From NCBI RefSeq assembly GCF_900168165.1, contig NZ_FUYV01000026.1:1-32639 (forward strand): a stretch of 32,639 nt of DNA, in the 5' to 3' direction. The notes beneath the pieces are model-generated. The model saw nothing but the letters and a program-made list of their open reading frames with translations. It had not been told where the DNA came from and made no database searches. The first letter of the stretch is position 1, and every line of letters begins with the position of its first letter. This document shows positions 5,510 through 13,515 of this stretch, piece by piece. Source of the stretch: Alkalitalea saponilacus (GTDB taxonomy: Bacteria > Bacteroidota > Bacteroidia > Bacteroidales > Marinilabiliaceae). The position numbers and the translations under genes are program-made.

Positions 5510-8500
5510 ATTAAAAAAATACACAAAATATTATTATCAGCACTCATTGTTCTGGTGGGATTTCCATTGATCATTTCCACCATTTTGATGATTCCGGGAG
5601 TGCAAACCAGTCTGGTAAGACTGGTTACAGCAAGGTTATCCTCCGATTTAAACACCACCATCAGCATCGACAGGGTTCAGATTTCTCCTTTTTCTGGAAT
5701 CACACTTTCCGGATTTTTATTGCTCGATCAACAAAACGACACGCTTTTTTACACCAGTAGCTTAAAAACGGGCATCGACCGCTTTTCTATCAGACAAAAA
5801 CATCTTGGGTTTGGGAATGTACGGGTTCAAAACCCGCAGATAAATATTCGGGAACTTGAGAGTCATGAATTGAACTTTGCATTTTTATTGGATTCGCTTC
5901 AAAAATACAGACCCGATTCCGTAATATGGGATTACAGTATTCAGGGGCTACGATTGGTGAATGGCCAAATGAACTTGCAACACTCTCAGTTGCTCCAAAT
6001 GAATCCGCCCAGGGAATCTATGGACGTATCGGAGATTAACCTCACAGTGGCTTTTGATTTTAACCGGTCTTATACTATGGGATTTAATCTCTATAACGGT
6101 CGTTTTCGCAAGAAAACAGGATTGTCGGTTACCGATTTTGGTCTAGCAGGCGCTCTGGGAGACAATCGCCTGGAAATTGATGAGATGCTGATTAAAACAG
6201 ACCACTCTTTTTGCTCCCTAAATCAGGTATATATCAATTTTGGTGCGGGTAATATTTTTGATGTGGAATTTCGTGCAATGATCAATGAACTAATTGTTTC
6301 ACCCCACGATATCAGGTTGTACGATAATGAATTTCCGGCCATTGAAACCCCTCTGCTCATAAACGGATTGGTTTATGGCAGCCTGAATAATTTAAAGGGC
6401 AGACAGTTTTCGGCTGGTTTTGGTCGAAACACCCAATTGGTCACCAGTTTTGATGTGGATGGTTTATCCGATTTTTACAACGCTTTCGTGTACATGAACA
6501 TTGAGTCGTTTCAGACCAATGTTACCGACCTGGAACTATTAATACCCGGGGAATCACCTCAGATTCCTTCATTTCTCAACGAGTTTCAAACCATTCATTA
6601 CAGTGGAAATATTACAGGGTTTATAAACGATATGGTTGCGTTTGGCACCTTTAACAGTCCTTTAGGAACTTTTAGTACTGATATTGGACTGAAAATCATG
6701 CCTGAAAACCACATTGTGTTTTCAGGAGATTTGCGAACCTCTGATTTTGATCTGGGGAGACTTTTGAGTATGGAGGATGAGATGGGAAAGATTGCCCTTA
6801 ACATGGCCATAGATGGTGAGCGAAAATCTGAAACCGATTACCGTTTGCTGATGGATGGAAGCATCTCTGAGATGGAGTTCAGAAAGTATATTTATAGGAA
6901 CATTAGTGTACAGGGTTTGTTAACCCATCAGATGTTCGACGGACGGATAGATGTAGATGATGTAAATGGCTCATTGGATTTTATAGGTAAAGTTGATATG
7001 TCGGGAACTGTGCCTTATTTTGATTTTAACGCAGCCATTCGCAACGCTCGTCTGGACAGATTATTGTTGATGTCTGAAGAAGCTGATTTTGTTCTTTCAT
7101 TACAGATGAATACCAATTTTGAAGGTGATAATCTGGATGATTTGGTTGGAGAGATTGTCTTAACTGAAGGGTTGCTCACTTCTTCAGAATTATCCCTGGA
7201 TTTTGATTCTGTTAGTTTGCGCGCCAGTCGGGAGAATGGCAAAAAACGACTGGTTCTTAATTCCCCGTTTGCAAACGGGGAATTGGCAGGAAATTACTCT
7301 TTTGTAAATCTCCGAAAAACCATCAATGCATATCTGGGGGATTTTCTACCGGCACTGGTTTCCGCTTCCGTTGAAAATGCTGTCAACACAAACGACTTTG
7401 AATTTCATATTGAAGTTTTGGATGTGAGCGATTTACTTACTCTGATATACCCAGAACTGCAAATATCCGACATGGGATTCATCAATGGGAAATTTGCTCC
7501 GGCCAGATCGGAAATGAAGTTGGATGCTACTTTTGATTACATCAACTATAAGAATTTTCGTTCAGAGAATTTGGAAATACAAGCCCTTTCGAATGGCGAT
7601 CAGGATTTAACCATGACTGCACGTGCTGATCGTGCAGGCGTTGGTAAGTTTATTGATTTCAGCAATATATCCATTCATCAAAAGGCAGGAAAGGATACGC
7701 TTCAAACTAATTTGTTTTGGAACAATTGGGACGAGGTCACCTATAGCGGTGCATTATATTCAACCTCTTCTTTTAGAAGAGATTCTGAAGGAGAACGGTT
7801 TACAAGCATTCTTCTTCATCCCTCATCAGTCATAATGGCCGATACGCTTTGGAATATACATGAAACCATTGTTTCAGTATATCCTAAAGGATTTAGCGTA
7901 CGAGGTTTCCGCATTGAGAACGACGGCCAGTTTGTGCATTTAAATGGATTTTTGCACCAGGAGGCCGAAGATGGTTTGAATCTGGTATTCAATCGCCTTG
8001 ATTTGTCAAGATTCCTCGCGGGCACTAAGGAGAGCGATATCTCTTTTGCCGGAATTATAGATGGAGAAATGGTACTTCGTGACTATTTTCGTGAACCATT
8101 GTTATCAGGCAATGTTAATGTTCTGAATTTTGAGTTTAATGATGTGGGTTTGGGAGATCTGCGTTTGCGAAGTGTCTGGAATAACGAATTGGAGGCTCTT
8201 GCAGTAAATACATCCATCGAAAAAGATGATAAACGAATGTTACAGGGATTCGGATTGTTTCACCCCCAGCAACAACATCTGGATTTTCAGTTTGGTCTCG
8301 ACAGCCTTGATATAGCTTTCTTAAACCCGTTTATAGAGAATGTTGTTCAAAATGTAACGGGTACTGCTTCCGGACAGATGTTTTTGAAGGGAGAGGTGAT
8401 GAATCCAAGCCTTACAGGGAAGGTTAACCTTAATAACGGACATTTTGATGTGGACTTTTTAAATACCTCTTATGCTCTTTCCGATTCGGTTCATTTTTAC

Positions 8501-9925
8501 AATAATGAAATCAGATTCCGCAGCATGAAATTGAGAGATCGTCACCAAAGAGAAGGTCGTTTTCACGGATCAATATTTCATAATGGCGCATTTTCAGATA
8601 TGATTTACAATCTTCGTTTGGAAGCTAATAATATGCTCGTAATGAACACCAATTCATCACACAATGAGTATTACTACGGAAGGGTGTTTGGAACCGGAAT
8701 ATTTTTGGTTACCGGTACAAGTGAAAATGTAAACCTGACAATAAATGGACGTACACGTCCTAATACACGGTTCTTTATCCCAATTCAGTCGGCAACGGAA
8801 GCATCCGAGTCTAATTTTATCCGTTTTGTAGGTTCTGCTGATTATGTCTCCGGGTTACCCATTATTGAACCACAGGAGTATACAGTTGATCTTTCAGGCG
8901 TAAATCTTGAAATGGATATTGAAATCACCCCTGATGCGCAGGTTCAGATCATTTTTGATGAACGAATTGGGGATATCCTCCAAAGTTCCGGAGCCGGTAA
9001 TGTTCAGATTCGTATAAATCGCCAGGGACAGATTCGTTTCTACGGTGATTATACCATACAGGAAGGAAATTATCTCTTTTCACTTCAGAATCTCATCAAC
9101 AAAAGATTTGTCATTAATCAGGGCGGTACTCTGAAATGGCAGGGAGATCCCTATAATGCAGATATTGATATAACAGCTGTATATCGATTGCGTGCTTCAT
9201 TAAGTGATCTATTTGAGCCAACATCCGTTGGCTCAGGAGCCAACGGTGCTTCAGATCTTCAACGCAGAGTTCCGATACATTGTAATTTGCACTTAACGGA
9301 TATGCTACAGCAGCCTGTTATCCGTTTTGGACTGGAAATGCCGACATTGGACGAAACTCGTGAATCCCTTATTCTGGATTACATCTCCTCCGAAGAGGAG
9401 ATGAACCGGCAGGTTCTTTCTCTTTTGGTATTAGGAAGGTTTTACACACCGGAGTATATGCGAATGGGAGGTGCAGGGGCAAACACCATGAGACATGAAA
9501 ACACCGCTCTTTTAACTACCACGGAGATGTTATCTTCACAAATAAGCCGATGGTTTTCAACTATTAGCAGCGATTTTGATGTGGGCGTAGCCTATCGTCC
9601 CGGCGATAACATTACCAGCGAGGAGTTTGAGTTGGCGCTTTCTACCCAAGTGTTTAACAATAGGGTCAGCATCAACGGAAATGTAGGGTACGGAAAGTAC
9701 CAAACCAACACCAGTAAAATGATCGGTGATTTTGATGTGGATGTCAAACTCAATAGAACCGGTACCATACGTGCCAAAGCCTATACCCGTTCAAATGAAG
9801 ATTTGCTTTATGAAACATCTCCAACCAGGCAGGGAATTGGTCTATCCTTTAAGGAGGAGTTTGATCATTTCCGGCAATTGATGCAGAAATACTGGCGCAT
9901 TGTTGCCGGCAGGCGAGAAGATTAG
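5510..9925 (+). CDS. tamB: TamB-like translocation/assembly module protein (DUF490)
   Basis: Very long periplasm-spanning protein of the AsmA/TamB class, thought to form a hydrophobic groove that carries lipids between inner and outer membranes or to assist outer-membrane assembly. Visible: an N-terminal membrane anchor, then more than 1,300 residues of repeating beta strands, and a C-terminal DUF490 region rich in motifs such as LSGVNLEMDIEITPDAQVQI, YTIQEGNYLFSLQNLI and VLGRFYTPEYM. No ATG lies in frame between the upstream stop (5399) and well inside the membrane segment. A GTG at 5555 would delete half the anchor; starting at ATT 5510 gives KKIHKILLSALIVLVGFPLI, the usual TamB beginning, behind AAAGGG. 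Followed 68 bp later by exbB. The gene carries many perfect inverted repeats. Confidence 0.88.
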   Translation: MKKIHKILLSALIVLVGFPLIISTILMIPGVQTSLVRLVTARLSSDLNTTISIDRVQISPFSGITLSGFLLLDQQNDTLFYTSSLKTGIDRFSIRQKHLGFGNVRVQNPQINIRELESHELNFAFLLDSLQKYRPDSVIWDYSIQGLRLVNGQMNLQHSQLLQMNPPRESMDVSEINLTVAFDFNRSYTMGFNLYNGRFRKKTGLSVTDFGLAGALGDNRLEIDEMLIKTDHSFCSLNQVYINFGAGNIFDVEFRAMINELIVSPHDIRLYDNEFPAIETPLLINGLVYGSLNNLKGRQFSAGFGRNTQLVTSFDVDGLSDFYNAFVYMNIESFQTNVTDLELLIPGESPQIPSFLNEFQTIHYSGNITGFINDMVAFGTFNSPLGTFSTDIGLKIMPENHIVFSGDLRTSDFDLGRLLSMEDEMGKIALNMAIDGERKSETDYRLLMDGSISEMEFRKYIYRNISVQGLLTHQMFDGRIDVDDVNGSLDFIGKVDMSGTVPYFDFNAAIRNARLDRLLLMSEEADFVLSLQMNTNFEGDNLDDLVGEIVLTEGLLTSSELSLDFDSVSLRASRENGKKRLVLNSPFANGELAGNYSFVNLRKTINAYLGDFLPALVSASVENAVNTNDFEFHIEVLDVSDLLTLIYPELQISDMGFINGKFAPARSEMKLDATFDYINYKNFRSENLEIQALSNGDQDLTMTARADRAGVGKFIDFSNISIHQKAGKDTLQTNLFWNNWDEVTYSGALYSTSSFRRDSEGERFTSILLHPSSVIMADTLWNIHETIVSVYPKGFSVRGFRIENDGQFVHLNGFLHQEAEDGLNLVFNRLDLSRFLAGTKESDISFAGIIDGEMVLRDYFREPLLSGNVNVLNFEFNDVGLGDLRLRSVWNNELEALAVNTSIEKDDKRMLQGFGLFHPQQQHLDFQFGLDSLDIAFLNPFIENVVQNVTGTASGQMFLKGEVMNPSLTGKVNLNNGHFDVDFLNTSYALSDSVHFYNNEIRFRSMKLRDRHQREGRFHGSIFHNGAFSDMIYNLRLEANNMLVMNTNSSHNEYYYGRVFGTGIFLVTGTSENVNLTINGRTRPNTRFFIPIQSATEASESNFIRFVGSADYVSGLPIIEPQEYTVDLSGVNLEMDIEITPDAQVQIIFDERIGDILQSSGAGNVQIRINRQGQIRFYGDYTIQEGNYLFSLQNLINKRFVINQGGTLKWQGDPYNADIDITAVYRLRASLSDLFEPTSVGSGANGASDLQRRVPIHCNLHLTDMLQQPVIRFGLEMPTLDETRESLILDYISSEEEMNRQVLSLLVLGRFYTPEYMRMGGAGANTMRHENTALLTTTEMLSSQISRWFSTISSDFDVGVAYRPGDNITSEEFELALSTQVFNNRVSINGNVGYGKYQTNTSKMIGDFDVDVKLNRTGTIRAKAYTRSNEDLLYETSPTRQGIGLSFKEEFDHFRQLMQKYWRIVAGRRED
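7224..7284. repeat. Intragenic inverted repeats in tamB, including a 26-bp perfect palindrome
   Basis: A perfect palindrome without loop occupies 7259-7284 (half-site AATTCCCCGTTTG). Just before it, CCAGTCG (7224-7230) pairs with CGACTGG (7247-7253). Both lie in coding sequence. Confidence 0.9.
9215..9246. repeat. Three-segment alternative hairpin inside tamB
   Basis: GAGCCAAC at 9215-9222 and again at 9237-9244 can each pair with GTTGGCTC at 9227-9234, so two mutually exclusive hairpins are possible. With flanking bases the stems reach 9 and 8 bp. Confidence 0.7.
9382..9403. repeat. Perfect 9-bp hairpin with CGAA loop in tamB
   Basis: CATCTCCTC, CGAA, GAGGAGATG. On the opposite strand the loop reads TTCG closed by C-G, the very stable C(UUCG)G tetraloop in RNA. 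A second hairpin with the same 9-4-9 layout is at 29035-29056. Confidence 0.8.
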
Positions 9926-9931
9926 AAAATG

Positions 9932-9959
9932 TTGAATGTTCACTCTTTTTTTATATTTT
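9932..9959 (+). promoter_or_regulatory. Possible promoter of exbB-exbD-tonB
   Basis: TTG at 9932-9934, 17 nt, TATATTTT at 9952-9959: one mismatch to TAnnTTTG and a slightly short spacer. It could start a transcript near 9965, 29 bases ahead of exbB. Read-through from tamB is equally possible. Confidence 0.35.
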
Positions 9960-9993
9960 AGCAACTTGTAATGACTAATAAAGAATTAAACTT

Positions 9994-10692
9994 ATGAACT
10001 TACTATTAATGATGCAGGCAGGAGCCGAGGCCTTAAACGGCGATGCCCTGGACGGTGAAGTTGCTCAGGAGAGCATTCAGCTTTTCGAGTTGGTGCTAAA
10101 AGGCGGATGGATTATGATCCCTCTTGCTTTTCTGTCCATCATAACGGTTTATATATTTATAGAACGCTATTTGGTGCTCAAGCGCGTCGCAGTTGAAGAC
10201 ACCACTTTCATGAATCGAATAAAGGACTACATTCACGATGGAAAAATTGATTCAGCATTGTCGCTTTGTCGTTCAAACAACCATCCGGTAGCCCGAATGA
10301 TCGAAAAAGGAATCACTCGCATCGGTCGGCCTCTGAATGACGTCAACACTGCCATCGAAAACGTTGGTAACCTTGAAATCAGCCGGATGGAGAAGCGCCT
10401 GCCAACTTTAGCAACCGTGGCCGGAGGGGCACCTATGATCGGGTTTCTTGGTACGGTTATTGGAATGATTAAATCGTTCTGGGAGATGGCCGAAGCGCAG
10501 GGAAGTGTTGAAGTGGCGCAACTGGCAGGCGGTATTTATACCGCCCTTGTTACAACGGTAACCGGATTGATTGTAGGGATTATGGCATACTTTGCCTATA
10601 ACATCCTGGTGGCAAAAGTTGAAAAAGTTATTTTCAAAATGGAAGCCAGAACCATGGAGTTTATGGATATTTTAAATGAACCGGCACGCTAA
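9994..10692 (+). CDS. exbB: MotA/TolQ/ExbB proton channel family protein
   Basis: Inner-membrane subunit of the proton-driven motor that energises TonB- or Tol-type transenvelope links. 232 aa, with three membrane segments: about 38-58 (GGWIMIPLAFLSIITVYIF), about 134-160 (ATVAGGAPMIGFLGTVIGMI) and about 182-207. The middle GFLGTVIGM is the family hallmark. It begins an exbB-exbD-tonB set; exbD follows 8 to 11 bases later. Which energised process it serves (nutrient receptors or an envelope function linked to the upstream tamB) is not decided by sequence. ExbB versus TolQ naming is a matter of context; TonB-like third gene favours ExbB. Confidence 0.9.
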   Translation: MNLLLMMQAGAEALNGDALDGEVAQESIQLFELVLKGGWIMIPLAFLSIITVYIFIERYLVLKRVAVEDTTFMNRIKDYIHDGKIDSALSLCRSNNHPVARMIEKGITRIGRPLNDVNTAIENVGNLEISRMEKRLPTLATVAGGAPMIGFLGTVIGMIKSFWEMAEAQGSVEVAQLAGGIYTALVTTVTGLIVGIMAYFAYNILVAKVEKVIFKMEARTMEFMDILNEPAR

Positions 10693-10703
10693 TTCTTTTT
10701 GTG

Positions 10704-11093
10704 ATGTTAAAATCAAGAAGTAAAATCAATGCAACATTTAGCATGTCGTCGATGACCGATATTGTGTTTCTGTTGTTGATCTTTTTTATGATCACATCAA
10801 CACTGGTCAACCCGAATGCTATCAAACTGATGCTGCCACAAAGCCAGCAACAGGCTACTGCGTCGCCTGTTACTTCGGTTTCAATTACCAGAGAGTTAAA
10901 TTATTATGTGGAGCGCCAACCGGTAAGTTTTAACCAGATAGAGAGTGTTCTTAGAGAGCGGCTGGCAGGCGAGGAAGAACCATACATCTCGTTACACGTG
11001 GATGAGAATGTACCAATGAAAGAAGTGGTAAAAGTGATGAACATTGCCAGAAACAATAATTATAGGGTGATATTAGCAACCAGAGCCAGGTAG
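10704..11093 (+). CDS. exbD: ExbD/TolR-family biopolymer transport protein
   Basis: Single-pass partner of ExbB that takes part in proton conduction. The short cytoplasmic N-terminus leads into SMSSMTDIVFLLLIFFMI, in which Asp19 is the conserved proton-binding residue of the family. The periplasmic domain (about 95 residues) ends in the usual MNIARNNNYRVILAT strand-turn. 129 aa from ATG 10704; a GTG directly before it at 10701 would add one Met. The tonB start lies 4 bases after its stop, so the two are probably translated together. Confidence 0.92.
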   Translation: MLKSRSKINATFSMSSMTDIVFLLLIFFMITSTLVNPNAIKLMLPQSQQQATASPVTSVSITRELNYYVERQPVSFNQIESVLRERLAGEEEPYISLHVDENVPMKEVVKVMNIARNNNYRVILATRAR

Positions 11094-11097
11094 TGAT

Positions 11098-12030
11098 ATG
11101 GAAGAGCAGGACAGACTGGAAAAAAATAGTGACAGAACATATGGAATGGTTGGTACCATTATATTCCATGGTGTTTTGTTATTGCTTTTTCTGATATGGG
11201 GTTTAACCACCATTGTTCAGGAAGAGGAGGGGATTCTTGTGGCGCTTGGTGATTCCCAGGTTGGAATGGGAACATCTGCACCACCACGGACAGCTCCAAC
11301 GCCTCAGCCTGCTGCATCTCAAGCCACTCCACCGCCTCCGGCTTCACCGCCTGTTGCATCTACGCCCCAGCCAAGCAGGGAACAGGTGATGACTCAAAAT
11401 GTTGATCCAGCACCTGCGGTTTCTCCCGAGGAGAAAGCACGCCGTGAAGCACGGGAAAGGGAAAGACTTGAGGAGCAACGACGACTAGAAGAACAAGAAC
11501 GCCAAAGACGCATAGAACAGGAACGGCAGCGCCAGGAACAACTGGAGCGTCAGCGACGTGAGGAAGAGGAGAGAAGAAGACGTGAAGAGCAGGAACGACA
11601 GGCTCAGGCTGCACGTGATGCTGCAAGCAGAGCTTTCAGCGGTACAGGCGGGTCCGATCAGTCCCAAGGAGATACAGAGGGTAGCGGTACTCAGGGACAT
11701 TTATCGGGAGATCCATCTGCATCAGGAACCACAGGAACTGGTTTAGGTCAGTCAGGTTCCTCATTTAGCCTTTCTGGAAGGAGTTTGTCTGGAGCGTTAC
11801 CCAGACCAGAGTATAATATACAGGAGGAAGGAATCGTTGTGGTTGAAATCACCGTTGACAGAACTGGGGTCGTAACAAATGCACAACCAATTCTGCGAGG
11901 TACAACAACTCAAAATTCGTACTTGTGGAGGGTCGCAAGGGAAGCTGCTTTAAAAGCTCGTTTTAACCGTGATCCAAATGCGCCTGCATTTCAAACAGGA
12001 ACCATCAGTTATCATTTTATTCTTAATTAG
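11098..12030 (+). CDS. tonB: Energy transducer TonB/TolA-like protein
   Basis: Links ExbB/ExbD to the outer membrane. Membrane anchor about 17-40 with His24 in it, the residue type needed in TonB; then a Pro/Ala-rich stretch (about 60-110), a long Glu/Arg/Gln helix (about 115-175, repeating RLEEQ/RQRREEE) more typical of TolA, a Gly/Ser-rich linker, and a C-terminal TonB-type domain (about 225-310; GIVVVEITVDRTG, then ALKARFNRDP, ending in the strand GTISYHFIL). The mix of TonB tail and TolA-like coiled coil is common in Bacteroidota. The repetitive, relatively GC-rich helix segment (11440-11610) gives rise to several meaningless frames on the other strand. A strong terminator follows at 12056. 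Confidence 0.88.
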   Translation: MEEQDRLEKNSDRTYGMVGTIIFHGVLLLLFLIWGLTTIVQEEEGILVALGDSQVGMGTSAPPRTAPTPQPAASQATPPPPASPPVASTPQPSREQVMTQNVDPAPAVSPEEKARREARERERLEEQRRLEEQERQRRIEQERQRQEQLERQRREEEERRRREEQERQAQAARDAASRAFSGTGGSDQSQGDTEGSGTQGHLSGDPSASGTTGTGLGQSGSSFSLSGRSLSGALPRPEYNIQEEGIVVVEITVDRTGVVTNAQPILRGTTTQNSYLWRVAREAALKARFNRDPNAPAFQTGTISYHFILN

Positions 12031-12055
12031 GACAATCGCTTCATAAGTTATTTTT

Positions 12056-12085
12056 AAAAGGGCTTCGCAACCGCGAAGCCCTTTT
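12056..12085 (+). terminator. Intrinsic terminator of exbB-exbD-tonB
   Basis: Perfect stem AAAAGGGCTTCGC / GCGAAGCCCTTTT with a 4-nt AACC loop, 26 bp after the tonB stop. The A-run on the left also makes it usable from the other strand. Confidence 0.9.
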
Positions 12086-12587
12086 GCATATTACAATTCG
12101 CAAGCCATTCAGTTACCCGAACTGTTTTGAGATCAACACTACTTGTTAATTCTATGTTAATACACTATTTTTAATTTGGAATGAATTAAAAGAGGGTTAT
12201 TTTTAAAATGAGGATTCTATTTCTCATGACAAAAATCATTGATTTGCTGCATCTGGTTTGGGCCTTGTCATCAGGTTTGCTGATTTTATGTGGAGATATA
12301 AGGTGTAGAGCCATGGGTGGATAGAGTGGATTCTTGTCAGCATTTCGAAACTCTTGTTTTTATTAGTTATTGACAAGGTTACGTTTTTTACAATTTTTAA
12401 AAAAATATCTTTTTTGATACTTTTTAAGCAAGCTGGGTTTGTTGATGAATTCTCAGGTTTAGAAGAGGTTGAAAAAAGTGATCATTTATTGCGGTTAATT
12501 ATTGTTAAAATCCATCTGTATTTGAAACAAATTTGATAAACTTGCAGTATAATTTGATGAACGACACAAATCAAAGGATTAAGGTTC

Positions 12588-12768
12588 TTTCATAATTTTA
12601 AGGCTAGGGTAAAAAGAATATTTGGGATTCAATCTCATTGAGTCCCAAATTTCAACTAAAGTTGTATTTTATTTGTTTTATTAAATAAAATAGGTTTTTC
12701 ATAATTTTGGGTTAGGGTTAAGGTTAGAAACGGGATACGTCAAACGAGGCGGTCCCGTTTCTGTTTTT
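12588..12768 (+). ncRNA. Two tandem leader-hairpin modules, candidate small RNA(s)
   Basis: Module 1: TTTCATAATTTT (12588-12599), a GGCTAGGGT segment, then a 13-bp stem (12621-12633 with 12637-12649, 3-nt loop). Module 2: the same 12-mer at 12697-12708, GGTTAGGGT, then a 10-bp perfect stem AGAAACGGGA / TCCCGTTTCT (12726-12735, 12753-12762) followed by GTTTTT. The repeat period is 109 nt. Stem sequences differ while the leader is kept, and the second looks like a true intrinsic terminator with no gene in front of it. Could instead be decayed repeat DNA. Confidence 0.4.
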
Positions 12769-13403
12769 ATACCCTTTTTTGGTTAGTGCTGTGTCGGTCA
12801 GATGGCATAGAAATCCTATTCATTCAGCTTCCTTAGTAAATTTTCATGGTTAATAGAAAGGTTGGTCTTATCTTGTAGTTTGAAAACTTTATTGTAGTCT
12901 CAATAGCAATAGAGCATTTGTCCCGAATACCTCGGGATCGAAATTTAGATATTAGGTGAAGTCAATTTGCAGATTAAAAGCAAGTTGTGTTTTCTTGAAA
13001 TATCATCAACGGCAATCATACTTACAATGCCACATTTTTTTCTATAAATCTAGTTTTGAGCCAATCAACCATCAACTCAGCAATTAAGACGCATGTAACA
13101 TGCAGATAAATAGTTCCATAGAGTTTATGACCGATAGAATGTGCGTAATTGAGATGATTGGAATTGTATTCTTTGATTTACTATAAATAAAGATCAAAGT
13201 ACTTAATATACAATAAACAGGTGTTGTTTATATTGAACTAATATGATTTAAATCATTATTTCATAGGAGTTTGGAGCTTAGGATTGAAGTCTAGTAAAAT
13301 AGGTGGTTATTAAATATAATTGAATATCAGATGTTTATTCAGATTTAATTTTTCTTTAATCTTTTCTTGTAAATATTTTAACTATGTAGCATTGGGATGC
13401 CGG

Positions 13404-13411
13404 TATCTTTG
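13404..13411 (+). promoter_or_regulatory. Possible -7 box of the TonB-dependent receptor gene
   Basis: TATCTTTG matches TAnnTTTG; it would give a ~100-nt leader. No TTG lies at the standard distance upstream, so the assignment is weak. Confidence 0.3.
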
Positions 13412-13515
13412 AGGTGTGGAATAATAATAAAGAATGGTTTAAATTGCGAGAGATTTAACCAGGTATTGCTTATTTTTTTCCAAACTTAATTAATTCACCA
13501 AACTTTTTTAAACAA

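Larger units (their letters stand above)
12086..13515. other. 1.4-kb gene-free region upstream of the TonB-dependent receptor
   Basis: No convincing protein gene. The only frame of note (12354-12536, 60 aa) is AT-rich, lacks recognisable motifs and is probably chance. Contents: two tandem leader-plus-hairpin modules (12588-12768), a small TCCCGA...TCGGGA hairpin (12921-12937), and the receptor's promoter region. Room and terminators suggest one or more small RNAs. Confidence 0.55.

Noticed and set aside
11360-11700. Minus-strand frames of 71-88 aa rich in Val/Pro or Leu/Ser
   Set aside because: Shadows of the repetitive Glu/Arg/Gln and Pro/Ala codons of tonB.
12354-12536. 60-aa frame in the gene-free gap
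   Set aside because: Low-complexity AT-rich code, no family likeness, no ribosome-binding site and no neighbour at operon distance.
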